DNA of 64,000 nucleotides from Endomychus coccineus (taxonomy: Eukaryota; Arthropoda; Insecta; Coleoptera; Endomychidae), in the NCBI GenBank assembly GCA_958510875.1, contig OY294067.1:137299726-137363725 (forward strand), read 5' to 3'. The position numbers and the translations under genes were made by a program. The notes under the pieces are model-generated. The model was not told the origin of the DNA. It searched no databases and saw nothing but the letters and a program-made list of their open reading frames with translations. Positions 45,720 through 57,884 of the stretch are shown piece by piece (the stretch's first letter is position 1; each line of letters begins with the position of its first letter).

Positions 45720-47200
45720 CTCAATTTGACAAGTAGACGATAAGTTATTGCATTTAGAAGCAACATCTAAAAGTTCCATACCTATATAAATTGTCCTGCC
45801 CATAGATGAAACATTCCAAAATCTTCATAGAATTAATTATGGGTGATAAATCTGGCTTCTAGAATTGAGATATCTATTTCAAATTTGTGACTTTGATCTG
45901 TTGGTGCTTCATTTTTGCATATTTCGTGTACACTGTTGCCGTTTATTCTCCTGTATATGTACTATGAACAAGTGGATGATCTACGCAATTCACATCACTC
46001 GCTCCAATGGTCACAGTGCCCAATGGTAGAAACATCGTATATGATCAGCGTGGGGGTAGGTTCGAGTCGGCTGCTGAGCTATTTATTTTTCAATTTTGTT
46101 CCAATATCTATCTTTTTTGGTTTGATATTATAGTCGAATCAAATTTGCTTTTAAGACGAGGATCGATTGCAACTCTTCCCAATTGGACACGCTACTAGCT
46201 GGAACAATGGCGAACAAAATAAAATTATTCCCAGAATATCGGGCGATGGAACGCAACAAATTTTTGGTTTTAAAATAAAAAAAATGGATTTTGCTGTTAT
46301 CTTGAAAAGTATAAGGTTTATCAAAAAACTGTTTCTACAGCGTGAAAGATAATTCAATTACCCTACAAAAATAGTCTGTAATTTGCCCCGAAATGTGCCG
46401 GATTTCAGGTTCGCTTGTTCCCAGCGCTGTAAGTTTCGTCGGTGCCGAGGGGGTACATTATATTTGTCATAACTATTGGATTCTTAGAATATTAGGCAGA
46501 ATAAAATCGTCTCTCTCTTAGTAAGTAAACAACCAGCCCCTCACTATTAGAAGGTAGCGACTCTTTCTATTTACAGAAAGACTTAAGTTTGTTTTGTATT
46601 TATATAATATATTTTATTAGTAATATACGAACTATTGACTATAATGGATCTAACAGATTCTATTCATTCTTAATTTTCAATAATAAAATACAGTGAAGTA
46701 CATACTGGGTGTTTTTTCACATCTCCCTATCCTATAATACTAATGTAACTTTGCTAAAAATGATCACAAAGGGTGAAGTAGACTTCGACTTTCTCACGCA
46801 AATATAACATTGGGGTATCTGAGTAGTCAGTGAGTACCTGAAATTTTTTATTCCTCATTTCACATAACCCTTTTGCGCTGTTTACGAAGGATACGAAAAT
46901 CATGGATATTTTAGCCAATATGGAATAATTACACTAAAGCAGAAACTTTTACCCTCCTTGAACTACATGCAATCATTTATAAATAGTGTTTTACTGCTGC
47001 CTTATTTTTCAACTCCCCTTAATCACGGCCCATTCTTCAGTAAATGTTGAGAAGAATCGCATATTCATCATTCTGCATAAAAAATAAAGTTTGCAATTTC
47101 AAGCTTGAGGTTTGCATTTTACATTTTTGTTGTATAATATACAAAAACCGTTCCGGCATCGTGTCACAATTACAACATTGCAAAAGATGTTCAAAAATAT
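45720..47200. other. No gene; weak tRNA-like boxes near 46016-46075
   Basis: No coding match. AGTGCCCAATGGTAGAAAC and GGTTCGAGTCG, about 30 bases apart, are loosely like boxes A and B of a tRNA-derived SINE. Otherwise nothing recognised. Confidence 0.3.
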
Positions 47201-47826
47201 CTTAGGATTGATGTGTTAGAGATACAGGTTTGAGGTATTATTAATGTTTTACAAATGTCGAATTTACCGGCTAGCATAGTTCACAAACTACGATAGCCGG
47301 GTGTGTGATGATGTCACTCTTTTCCACTCGAGAGAAATTTATCATCTTAGGATTGATGTGTTAGAGATACAGGTTTGATATATTTTTATTGTTTTTCAAA
47401 TGTCGAATTTTTCGGTTAGCATAGTTCGCGAACTACGATGGCCGGGTGTGTGATGACGTCATCTTTTCTACTCGAGAGAAATTTATCATCTTGAGACTGA
47501 TGTGTTAGAGGTACAGGTTTGAGGTATTATTATTGTTTTTCAAATGTTGAATTTACCTGCTATCATAGTTCACGAACTATGGTCGCTGGGTGTGTGATTA
47601 CGTCACTCTTTTCTAGTCGAGAGAAATTTAGCTTAGGATTGATTTGTGAGATACAGTTCTGAGGTATTATTATTGTTTTTCAAATACCGAATTTACCGGC
47701 TATCATAGTTCACGAACAATGGTAGCCGGGTATGACGACGTCACTTTTTTCACACTTCAATTATCATCTTAGGGTTGATATGTTAGAGATACAGGTTTGG
47801 GGTATTATTGTTTTTCAAATGTCTAA
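47201..47826 (+). repeat. ~143-bp satellite, about 4.3 copies, with palindromic core
   Basis: Units begin CTTAGGATTGATGTGTTAGA (or a variant) at 47201, 47346, 47490, 47632 and 47768; spacing is 145, 144, 142 and 136. Each of the four full units carries CCGGCTATCATAGTTCACGA followed by ACTATGGTAGCCGG or variants, a 34-bp near-perfect palindrome, then GTGTGTGATGACGTCA and a GAGAGAAATTTATCATC link. Copies differ mostly by substitutions in the palindrome that are often not compensated. Confidence 0.9.
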
Positions 47827-48859
47827 AATAAATATATATAATAATTATAGGAACTTGTATATTTTAATAAATTTTATTGTGGAAAGATTAGATTTCGAGA
47901 GTGCCTGCGGGTATTCACATATTTAACATCGAGACAATAGCTTATTCTATATTGAAAACCACCCGAATAATTGATTTCGGGATCGAACCCAGAAGTTGAT
48001 GAATCTCCGCTAACATATTTTATTTTGTAGTTTTTTGAATAATTTGTTGTTTTCAGGTGGGGTCTTGATTTTAATATCAGCATTTTGCTCCAAAGAAGTT
48101 CTTTGGTCCAGAACTGGACCTACTTGAATTGTAATTTATACTAGAATACCCTGTTAGGTTATAGCTTAGAGCATAAATAAAATACTAACCAAAACTTAAA
48201 AATATCATGTATTGAATATTGACATGCTTTCTATGTGTCAGATTCAGTCTTTTGGTATCAATTTCGCCACTTTCCAACCCACAAATACGGATTACAATAT
48301 ACTACAATGGAAGCCTAACTAATATCACCATTGAATATGCTAGAGCATTGACTTCATCAAAGATTATAAGTCATAACAGCCGTTATAGATTTTAAAGATT
48401 ATTTTTAGGACAATGAATAAAATTATCATAGATTTGGTGCCCCTGTTTCCTCCAGGGCGGTTGAGAAAGAAACTCGAATTTTGCAAAATTTAATTAAATC
48501 CGTATTATTTTCACTTTTTGTGTGTCCGTGTATCTGTCTGTCTGTATGCTTTGATTCACGAAAATAAAATGATGGAATATCCACAAAAGTTGTGTCTATT
48601 ATTATTACGGCTATTTGTATGCGTGCCCAAATGGGCACTCATTCAGCACATAGACAAATGTTTGTCTGCTTCTATGAAAATAAGATGATTTATATCAAAT
48701 TGTTAGTGATTAATATATGCTTCAACCCTTTTCCCTAATATTCACAAATGATTTTGCCCTAAATGATATACTACCCAATGAATATAAACTGTTTTAAATA
48801 AATAAATGTTATAATTATTATTTGATATTTCATTTCTCAAACCGGTGGTGGTGACGTTA

Positions 48860-48895
48860 TCATCCGGCGACCATAGTTCGTGAACTATGATCGCT
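48860..48895. repeat. Dispersed copy of the satellite's palindromic core
   Basis: CCGGCGACCATAGTTCGTGA continues to ACTATGATCGCTAG. It is the same palindrome as in the 47.2-kb array but outside it; GGTGACGTTATCAT precedes it. Confidence 0.75.
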
Positions 48896-48999
48896 AGAAA
48901 GGTATTCTTTCTAGCGTACACTACAACCATGGTGATGGTGTTATTCTTATTACCTACGATGTTTCGATATTGATAGGTAGCAATGACAGTTGACAGCTT

Positions 49000-49186
49000 A
49001 TTAAACACTTGTTAAAATATCAGGAAGTTTTTTCTCATTTGCCGTCGCCATATTGGATTTTGTCACTTCTCAAACACTTGTCAAAATCTCAAACACTTGT
49101 CAGATACTATTCAAACACTTGTTTTGATATTTTATTTCTCAAACGGTAATGACGTCATAGTTCGTGAGCAATGGTCGCCGGTTGTA
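49000..49186. repeat. TCAAACACTTGT short repeats and a second dispersed palindromic core
   Basis: AAACACTTGT occurs four times between 49003 and 49122, spaced irregularly. Then GATATTTTATTTCTCAAAC and GACGTCATAGTTCGTGAGC then AATGGTCGCCGG (49150-49182) repeat the context of the 48.86-kb copy. Confidence 0.65.
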
Positions 49187-49189
49187 AGC

Positions 49190-51535
49190 AATAAAATACA
49201 TTTCCGGTTAACGTAAATATGAAGTTTTTTCTGAATATGAAGAATTTCGGCGAACCGCGGTATTTTCAGAAACCATCGACTTTCAAAAACGATTTATCAT
49301 TTCGTTTTTATGTATCTTATCATTTCATATGAAAGCAAATCCAACAATCAGTCCAGATCCCATGAGCAACGCGCGCAATGTGTCGCGGTCATGTGGCTTA
49401 TAAACGTGTCATATATGTGCAAAGCATTGTTCTTTGTTCCTGCTTTGAAATGAGGAGTATTTCTAAAAGTTAGTAGAAATTCATTGTAGAGCAGACGAAA
49501 GCTCAAAAACTCGTTCGGTAATAGAAGCTTTATTGAATATTGTAGTTCCTGAAATTGTAGAGATCATTTGAGTGGTAAATTTGGAAAATCTAATATATCA
49601 GCAGATTATCATCTTGTCTGAGTTAACAATACAGGTATATCAGTCAAACATAGTGAATTTAGGTATGCTTTTGAATAACAGCTCAAACGTATAAATCATC
49701 AGAATATTCCTTGTTTGAAGTTAAAAAACTAATCGAATTTGGCTCATAAGCATGCGGTTGTACTATCTATGAAATCAAAACTTATCTAGCGTTGACTCAT
49801 CCCCAAACAGAAAGTAAAATCTATTCGATCTCTTTCACAATGGCTAATACGTATTAATCATAACAATATTGGTCCTCCAGGGGTGTTCAAAAAATTGTGG
49901 AATATTGTGCATTATCATGCACTGATCTTGTCTGAAGAAAACGCAAGTTAGTTGTGGCCCAACAAATCTCTTTTCGACAAATTAAAATTTGTACAAAATA
50001 GGGAATACGTAGAAATCATGGCAATTTTCCTGTTCCAGGGTAGTTGTATTATATGTTATACTATTTTTATTGACCATCCTGATAATCCTCATAGCATTCA
50101 TGAATAATGTCTGACTTTAATCATAACCTTAAAAACCTTTACTTTTAGGATGACTACAACTCTTTTCCGAACTAAAAAAGACGTATTTGCTCGACATCTG
50201 AAGCACTGACCTCACACAATCAAATTTGACCTAGCCTATTAGAAGTATCCCTGGACGATTTTCTAGAGAATTTCATCATCTTTTATTCTAGCCTAACCTA
50301 GTTTTTAGATAGCCCTCTCACTTCCCGAATAAATCACAAATAAATATTTTATAACCTTAAAATCAACAAATTTTGGGTACCACCCATTTTTTGTGAACTT
50401 TTTTTCGAATCTTACAGGTTGTCAAGAAGTCACATGCCGAGTTTCACGATGCTGCAAAACGTCCTTCACTTTCGGCTCACATTACGGTTATTGAACTTTT
50501 AGGACTAATATGTCCGAGTGACAATCCTAGGTTAGTTCTAATTTTAGGTTAGTAGGTTATAGGTAATTTCAATTCTCGATGCGATAGCTGATTTATTTCA
50601 TTTTGCTCAATTTTATGGCTATTACTAGAACACATAAACTGCTTGGGACCTTCGGCATTCGGCCACAGCACAACAGCAGTCCGAACTGCGGCAGCCCGCA
50701 GTCCGGCGCTGATACTACTACCTATAGTAAGAGAAGGAAAATACCAATAATGGTATTAATACCGTAATTTCATATAATCTTAGTCCTCCTAATTTACATA
50801 AGGTATTCATCGAAATCAAGAAAAGTTGAATTAGTGTATCATAGTTAACATCAGCCGCATTGTCTACAGGAAGTTGGGAGGACGTAGTGAGAGCTTTTGG
50901 TAAATCAATCAAGTGGTCCTTTGAGGAACATTGCCATGAGTACTGGCATCATCTGTTATACCATCAATATCTGACTCTCTCATTCTCAAAAGTAGAGATA
51001 TGAAGATGGTTAAATTGGGGCAAAGTTGCTTATCGATGAACTCGATAATATCCCGTTTAAAAATTAAAGTTATCTTTGGTACTTCCGGACATGTGGCGGA
51101 AATTCTGAATTTTATCATTTTGCTTTTCCAATTTTTCACGACATTCATTAAGCATTCAATCAGAAAATATCAAATATTTTTGTTCATTACTTTATAGTTT
51201 GTAATTATAATATTGTTCGAATTAAAATCGCACAAGAATATTGGACAACTTTCCATCATTAAAATAGTGCCTTCGTGTACGATCCCAACATATTACAAAG
51301 TATATTAATCACAATGATTCAAGAAATATACTAAATGATATCCAATGGCATGAGGTATGTACTGGAAATAATGAATCTAATGAATAGAATACATGTAAAG
51401 GATACCATGGCTTCTAATAACCAAAAAAATCTAAATGATCAAAAATAGAAATTAGAATACCCCATATTGGAACAATTGAACTTACTTGATCAAAAAAAGC
51501 AACAATAGACTATCATAAAACTCAAATAAATCAGA
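49190..51535. other. No gene recognised
   Basis: Minus-strand frames at 50718-50912 and 50909-51148 overlap by a few bases and are hydrophilic in part, but I recognise no family. Confidence 0.3.
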
Positions 51536-51539
51536 ACAA

Positions 51540-51935
51540 AAGCTGTACCATCGTGGGCGTAATAAATAAAAACTCTGAAAGAAAAACTATATTACAAAGA
51601 TAGAAAATGGATGTAGTGAAACCGTGGAAAATAAAGAACAAATTTCCTATACTTATAACGAGTTTTTTTCAAAACATAGGAAAGAGTTATAAACCATTTA
51701 GAAGAAAAATTATTTATATCAGACCTACAAACGAGTTAGAAATAAGGAATGTTATTAACAAACTTTGCACAAAATGTTAGAAATGGTTTTGAAATCTGAC
51801 AAACTTTATATCACAGTACAAAATTCTTTCTAAGATTCAAATTGTATTTCAAGAAGACAAATCAACACATGACGCAATCAAATGTTTAACAAATCAAATA
51901 TATAAATCACCAATTCCAAAATTCTGTTTTTTACA
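51540..51935 (+). pseudogene. LINE RT fragment
   Basis: ITSFFQNIGKSYKPFRRK and RPTNELEIRNVINKL (51655-51770) match the endonuclease-RT linker of LINEs ('F...IG', 'PTN..EI...I..L'). IVFQEDKSTHDAIKCLTNQI (about 51840-51900) matches RT block 2 ('qfGFR...ST..ai..l'). The sequence between them is deleted and frames shift. Confidence 0.7.
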
Positions 51936-52399
51936 CCTACGACTGCTGTTTTGAGTTTTTATAGTGACACGATATATTCACAGTTTTAATTTAAATTAAC
52001 CATAAATTGAAACGAATCTACATTTGACCCTTAATTTTTGTGAATGAAACTCAATCCTCTGGGACGGAAACTTCTTGAAACCAGAATCGAATCTTTCTGG
52101 TTACATAATTGCGGAGGACATTTTTTAGAAAAAAACCTTGTGTACACTTGCACGATTACAATGGGTGTATCTTGGTTTCGATGGCCGGTGTATATCCAGT
52201 TACTAGTTTCCCACTAGTGACGTAGAAAGAGGCGATACTTTCATCTTGTGTTTGTTCTTCTAATCGGTAGGGTTCTTCTTCGAAGGTGCAAGTTTGGGCA
52301 TCTGCCGGAATACTTTCATCAGGTTTCATCATTATGGGGTAATGACAATGACTGTGGTATAGGGAAACCTCAAAGTTTGCGAATGAAAAATGCTTGAAA

Positions 52400-52640
52400 G
52401 GGTTCCATAGAGATAGAATACAGGAGGGCATCTCTGTCTCATTCCTCTATAAAAATTAATTTCGCTGGTTAGTAATGTGTCCACGCGAATGTTACTTTTG
52501 GAATTTTTATACAGAATTTTCATTGCTCTGATAAAACTCTCCGCATCCAATTTCTTTTAACACACGAAAGATATTGCTATGGTGAATTTTATCAAACGCT
52601 GATTTTTAATCCAACTTATAAATTGCTAAGGGTAAATTAT
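52400..52640 (-). pseudogene. LINE RT palm fragment (L1/Tx1-like)
   Basis: The minus strand gives KSAFDKIHHSNIFRVLKEIG, then after a frame change FIRAMKILYKNSKSNIRVD and LTSEINFYRGMRQRCPPVF. This is RT motif A ('D..kAFD.v.h..l..vL...G') to motif B ('RG.RQGCPLSP'). Motif A Asp is kept in SAFDKIHH, while motif B is altered (RQRCPPVF). Confidence 0.75.
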
Positions 52641-52689
52641 TTTTATTGACGTGATGTGTGACATCTCTTTGAAAGCTTAGGCTGTCGTA

Positions 52690-53330
52690 TATAGTTCTAT
52701 TTGGTATCGAATAGCTTTGACTTGATCCGATAACAACGGCGCAAAATGCATTTTTGAGACGAGAATAGTTTTATAGTGAAAGCAGATGGATACCAGAACA
52801 GAATATCACAGGACAAAATTTTATTGCACATAAGAGAAGTAATTCTAATTATTCTTATTGATAAATGATTTCTCAAATACTTTAATAGGAAACCGACTAA
52901 CTCCAGTTTTAAGCATAATTCAATAAGCTGATACTCCCAGCTGAAGTTGGAGTCAAGAGTAACACCTAAAAACTGTATGTGATCTGCCTCTGGAATTAAC
53001 TTTCCGTCGAGTGAAATATAAAGCGATGGCTCAAGTATGATTCAACTATTACCAAGTATAATCACTTTTGTTTAGCTGCTGTTAAGTTCAAGGCAATTAT
53101 TTTTATACCAATCGTTCTTTTTATTTATGGTGTCAGATGAGTTTAGTGGTATATACGAGATTTCGCGGTCGACCGTAATACGGGATGAGTCACCTACATA
53201 CTGAAAAACAGATACATTTTGTAAATGTGATTGTAAAGCATTAACATACAGTAAGAATAATAATTAATGGGCCTAAGACGAGTCCCAGAGGAAGACCTTG
53301 TTCGATTTTGTGATGTGGCGAATAATAAAA
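52690..53330 (-). pseudogene. LINE RT fragment (CR1/Jockey-like), palm to C-terminus
   Basis: EQGLPLGLVLGPL (motif B, 'G.PQGSVLGPL') opens it near 53315, then a frame change leads to ALQSHLQNVSVFQYVGDSSR (motif C, here YVGD where YADD or FADD is expected), DWYKNNCLELNSS and LIPEADHIQFLGVTLDSNFS ('W...N.L..N..KT', 'FLGv.lD..l.W'). FWYPSAFTIKLFSSQKCILR continues to about 52750. It is separate from the L1-like piece downstream. Confidence 0.75.
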
Positions 53331-53488
53331 GTCTTTTTTTCAATCGTACAGTGTAAGCAAGTAATCTAACTATGTCCTGGAAGGTATGATCGAATCAGAT
53401 TCGGGGAAGTCAAACCGAGTTTGTGTGTTGTTGCGGAGAATTGAGAATTCTGGGAGATGTCGCATAGAAACACTCAAATAAGTTAATT

Positions 53489-54236
53489 ATGGCAGTAACT
53501 CTAGTTAATCCAGAAAAAGACATTCTCGTGAGAATGGCTAATTTGGTACCATCAAGGGCAACACTTAACAAAGGTGAAGTTATAGGATTTTTTGAGCCCA
53601 TTACCTGTATATCACATTATATAGAAAATGGAGATACATTTGTTGATATAAACACTGAGTTGATTGAAAACAATTTCCGAGGTACGTGGCAACATCTGAT
53701 CAAAGAAGAATTTGATAATGCGTGGAATTTTGTCATAAACCATAAGCATGCTTTCTCCACAGATAGGACAAGCATTGCCCAAACTAATATTGTACAACAT
53801 AGAATTATTACCGGAAATGCACAGCCAATGCAACATCATCCCAGAAGATAACCATTTGCAATTCAGGAGGAAGCAAACCAAATAATTAACAAAATGCTGG
53901 AGGATGGTACCATAGAGGAATCAACAAGTCCGTGGTTTCACCCATAGTATTAGTGACTGAAAAGGACGGCAGAATGCGTTTTTGTGTTGATTACAGGGAA
54001 TTAATTGACGTTAAAAAGAAATATAGTTATCCTCTACCAAGAATTGACATACCTTAAGTGATGTATCAGCTGGATGAAACTGGTTTTCCACCTTGGATCT
54101 AAAAAGTGAATATTGGCAAGTTGCAATGCACCCAGATGATGAAAGTGAGACTGCATTTTCTGCCAATTGTGGCCTTTATCAGTTTAATGTTTCGGTCTTT
54201 GGTCTCTGCAATGCACTTGCTACATCTTAAAGATAG
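53489..54236 (+). pseudogene. Ty3/Gypsy retrotransposon RT fragment
   Basis: The 120-residue frame from 53489 contains ILVRMANLVPSRATLNKGEV, INHKHAFSTDRTSIAQTNIV and HRIITGNAQPMQHHPRR: protease-RT linker and RT entry. After a stop, FAIQEEANQIINKMLEDGTI, GRMRFCVDYRELIDV, SYPLPRID, then [16 protein letters not shown] with the motif A Asp in [12 protein letters not shown] context, and [14 protein letters not shown] (motif B) to 54220. Several frameshifts occur. The element stops abruptly before the YVDD motif; no LTR is seen. Confidence 0.85.
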
Positions 54237-54391
54237 ATAGAATTAATAACGTTAGCCTGAAGGCGTGGTCGGTAAATTCATCTGCGTCTGATAGATTTCA
54301 GAAACGAGAAGGGCATTTGCCAAAAGCGTTTCTCCCATTTTCCATTCGCCATTTAGTCCAGTCAACGAAGCGCTAAAATGACCAAAATTTG

Positions 54392-55640
54392 TTATTTCAG
54401 TTCTACAAAACGAATTTGATGAAACTTTGTGCATTATGTTAGTAATGACGTTAATAGACAAGGTAGACAAATATTGAATGCGAAAGTGGTAGAACACCCC
54501 TTTTATACGGGTTTCGTAACTTTTAGAATATGGGTAAAATGAAAAACAATAACATACCTACCTTTTTTGCCCTAAAATTAAAAGCTTATACTATTGCGAA
54601 TTTTTCTGAAAAAATTAATATTTTCTATAGTAAATTCGTAAAAGTGCTGGAGGGGAAATGTAAAAGGTACAGAAAAAATCTCATGAAATTCAGGTGAATA
54701 TATGATCACAAAGTTTTTTCATTTTGAACTTTTTTTTCAAGTGCGTTTTGTCCGAGTTTTTCTGGAAAAACATGAAATTCCATACATTTCTTTGACATTG
54801 TAGCGCTTCAAAAATTATCACTAGGAAAATTGAAAAGATTCGGAAGTATACATTGAGGCCTTCTAGACAAATTTTGCCTCTCACAATTTCTTTTATACAT
54901 AGTTTTTTGCGACGACAACATTTTTTTAATCATTATACCGACAGAAATCATTTTTTCTTAATGTTTTAATGATAAAAGTGTGAGAAATGATACAGAAGGT
55001 TAAAATGAATCTTCTAGTCAATAACTTCTTCTCAAAAAATCCATTTGTTTCGGTATAAAGATTTAGTACTTTTGTTGTAGCGACAAACTGTCTAACTCGG
55101 AAAATATGAATGTAACAAAAAAATTTGAGAAAACAAAATTTGTTGAAAAGGCCTCAATGTGATACGTCTGAATGTTTTAAATTTTATCAATTTAATATTT
55201 TTGAAGCGCTACAATGTGAAGAAATGGGCAGTTTTTCATGTTTTTCCGGAAAAACCAGGAAACACGATTTGACAAAAATGTTTTATATAAAACAAAACTT
55301 TCATTTCGATCATTCATTTATCTGATTTCTTACAGATTTGTTCTCTACCTTTTACCCTTCCTATCTCCCACTTTTAGGAATTGTACCGTACCGTACCTCG
55401 GTAAATATTAATTTTCTAGGAAAATTTACAAAGGTATAAACATCTTATTTTAGGTCAAAAAGGTAAGTATATTATTGTTTTTCCATTTGTACTTAAATTC
55501 TACAAATTGCGGAACCCTTTAAAAAGGGGGCGTTTTCTTTCACTCCCGATCATTTCAACATTTAATTTAATTTTTATTGACGTGATTAGTAATCCATAGC
55601 ACAAGATTTCATTGAAATTAATTTAATAGAACTGAAATAA
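54392..55640. repeat. 1.25-kb foldback element
   Basis: TTATTTCAGTTCTA at 54392 faces its complement at 55640. Both halves match inward almost to the centre near 55016: for example CCTACCTTTTTTGCCCTAAAAT, TGACATTGTAGCGCTTCAAA and CATTATACCGACAGAAAT each find a near-complement opposite. It encodes no recognised protein. No clear target duplication. Confidence 0.85.
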
Positions 55641-56055
55641 GAGGTGAAATCACAATGACTAGACTAATACAGTTCTGTAGTATAGACCTTAACGTCTATG
55701 GTATGTAGTGAATTAGTTTTAATTCAGCCTCCCCGGCTAACTCTTCTATTCCAGATGAAAGTAGTATGCAACGATTTTCAATTATAAAAATTATTAATTA
55801 CATAAACTGTTAAACAAGTTTGTAAACAACAATATCCATATCAACAAAACGTGACATCAGATCATTACGTACCTGATTAGATGTATTCATTTTATAAGAA
55901 TTGTAATTCTGATCTAAAATTTATTTCTAGCTTCATTTTTGAAGTCATGGAGGTATAATAAAAAATTGTATATGATACACGTATCATATGATGTACATGC
56001 TATATTTTACGTTTAAGTATATTATCAGAAATCAGTATGTTATCTGACTTTTAGT
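55641..56055. other. Gap between two foldback elements
   Basis: AT-rich; nothing recognised. Confidence 0.4.
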
Positions 56056-57255
56056 CCAATAAATAAGCCAGGCTACTTGTAAAAGTGGAGAAGTAGCTCG
56101 GATTTGAATAATTCTTTTTGCATCGTGTTTCTCGAACCCCCAGGAGTATTCATTACACTTAATCCGTTTGCGAGCGGCCAAAAGTTAGGGGCGGTTAGAA
56201 CCGGAAGTCGAGCTACTTTCCATAAAAAATAACACTTTTTTTAGAATGGACATTTTGCCTTGAAAATATATACTCGGGGGTTCTCGAGTTTGCTGATTAC
56301 GAATCTGAGGTTTAATTAGGTAAATTTAAAATGGTGGACTGGAAGTAGAGTCATTTTCTCAGGAAAATCTTGTTTTTTAGTTTCTTGGCTGAAAATGAGT
56401 ATTTGGGAGTTTTAGAGGTAGCTGTTTACGAATCTGAATCCTGTTAATTTTTAGGAATACCTATTCTTGAATACGAGTCAGATTACGATTGATGGAAAAA
56501 TCGTTTATTATGTGAGAAAATTAGATGATAATTTTATTAAATATAACTACCAATTTTTTTTTCAAACAGAATAGATATAATTTTTTATCAAATTATGACT
56601 GTTTGATTTGTTTTTATTATTTATCCCATATAAATCCCATATAAAAAAGGTAATTTATGTCATATATTACATATTTTTCCTGATGCATTTATTGAATTAA
56701 AGACATAGTTTTTTTGTAATCGTCATATCAATTGCATCGTTATTAACATGCTACTATCTAGATATAATAATACAAAGAGAAAGTATTTTTTCTTTAATGA
56801 TAGCATTTACGATATTTTATGTTTCAGTTTGATCATAATTCAGGAATCTGTGTTCAGTGAAGCTTGGCATATGAGCCTTATATATTCACAAAACATCAGG
56901 AACCTAAAAAACCACCAATTATCCATTTTCAGCCCGAAAACTAAAAAAAAAATAAAATTTCATTTTAAAATGACTCTACTACCGTTCCGCAATTTTGAAT
57001 TTACCTAATTAGAACTCAAATTCGTAATCAGCGAGCTCAAAAACAACAAAATAAAAAAAATTTGAAAGCTTAATGTCGGAGGTAAGTCGGGGGCTTTAAC
57101 CGTCCCTAACTCCGTCATTTTGGCCGCCCGCAAACGGGTTAAGTGTAATGAATACTCCTGGGGGTCCAAGAAACACGACGCAATAAGAATGTTTCAAATC
57201 CGAGCTTTTTCCCCACTTTTAGAATTGCGGCACTTTTTCTCGGCTTATTTAATGG
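56056..57255. repeat. 1.2-kb foldback element
   Basis: CCAATAAATAAGCC at 56056 faces GGCTTATTTAATGG at 57255. Inner matches include AGCTCGGATTTGAA, GAACCCCCAGGAGTATTCAT, TTACACTTAATCCGTTTGCG and GCTGATTACGAATCTGAG. Arms are roughly 420 bp with an AT-rich centre (56480-56820). No gene. Confidence 0.85.
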
Positions 57256-57750
57256 TTTATTTATTTTGCGCCTACTTTTGTAGACCAGTCGGAAAAACGT
57301 CCTGTTTGAATAAAACGATCGTACGGATGTCCCAAAATTATGCTTACTAAAGTGTACAGTCACAAAGTTCCCCAGTTTACGTTTTGTAAAATATCGTGAA
57401 AATCGAATCCAGACTGTTGCGTGTAATTTAAGAAATTGTAAATAGAACTATTAGCTATCATCTCTGTCCCATCGAGAGATTCTTAAATTAGTTGGAATTT
57501 GTGTTCGAATATATTACAACCGCATTTTAGTCACAGTATGAGTTCCATACGAATAGATCATTCAAGATAATATGTGGAAAATCAGGCGATAAGTTTTCTA
57601 TCGAAAAATTTGAAACATCACATATCACTTCCCATAATTGCAATTAAGCGATTCTTTTAAAATAATTGCTCGATAACGCCAACATAGGCCCCACGTGGCA
57701 AAAGAGAGTGCAGTCACAATAATTATTTGATGGGTTTGGTTTGTTTGCAG
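57256..57750. other. Intron-like sequence before a candidate exon
   Basis: No repeats recognised. It ends in a pyrimidine-rich acceptor (TTTGGTTTGTTTGCAG). Confidence 0.4.
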
Positions 57751-57884
57751 GGAAATTCAAGCAGCGTCCGGGGAGTGGATGAACGAGTTTGTGCGGCGAC
57801 CTAGTAGGAGGCGGGATAACAGAGTCTATGTTCCGGCAGCTGATATCATTAAGCGAACAATTCGCCGGTCTTGGACAATATCAA
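57751..57884 (+). CDS. Candidate internal exon of a host gene
   Basis: A 134-bp segment is bounded by TTTGTTTGCAG and a strong donor GTGAGT. In the frame that begins one base in, it is open throughout: EIQAASGEWMNEFVRRPSRR, then RDNRVYVPAADIIKRTIRRS, then WTIS. It is basic and hydrophilic, with many Arg codons of the CG-type, and is clearly GC-richer than all surrounding sequence. The other two frames have stops. I do not recognise the protein; an Arg-rich linker of a large cytoplasmic or synaptic protein is possible but unsupported. It has no repeat copy elsewhere in the window. Confidence 0.6.

Noticed and set aside
46016..46080. tRNA-like box A/box B pair
   Set aside because: The boxes are weak and the acceptor stem does not pair; reported only as part of an unannotated stretch.
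47220..47720. Palindrome AGTTCRYGAACT as a hormone-receptor response element
   Set aside because: It resembles an inverted half-site arrangement, but the half-site does not match the ecdysone element consensus and the context is satellite DNA.
47201..47826. CRISPR-like array
   Set aside because: Repeat units are contiguous and similar over their whole length, with no unique spacers; this is a eukaryotic satellite.
50718..51148. Adjacent minus-strand frames as a possible gene
   Set aside because: No recognised domain, and they overlap by only a few bases in different frames; composition alone can explain them.
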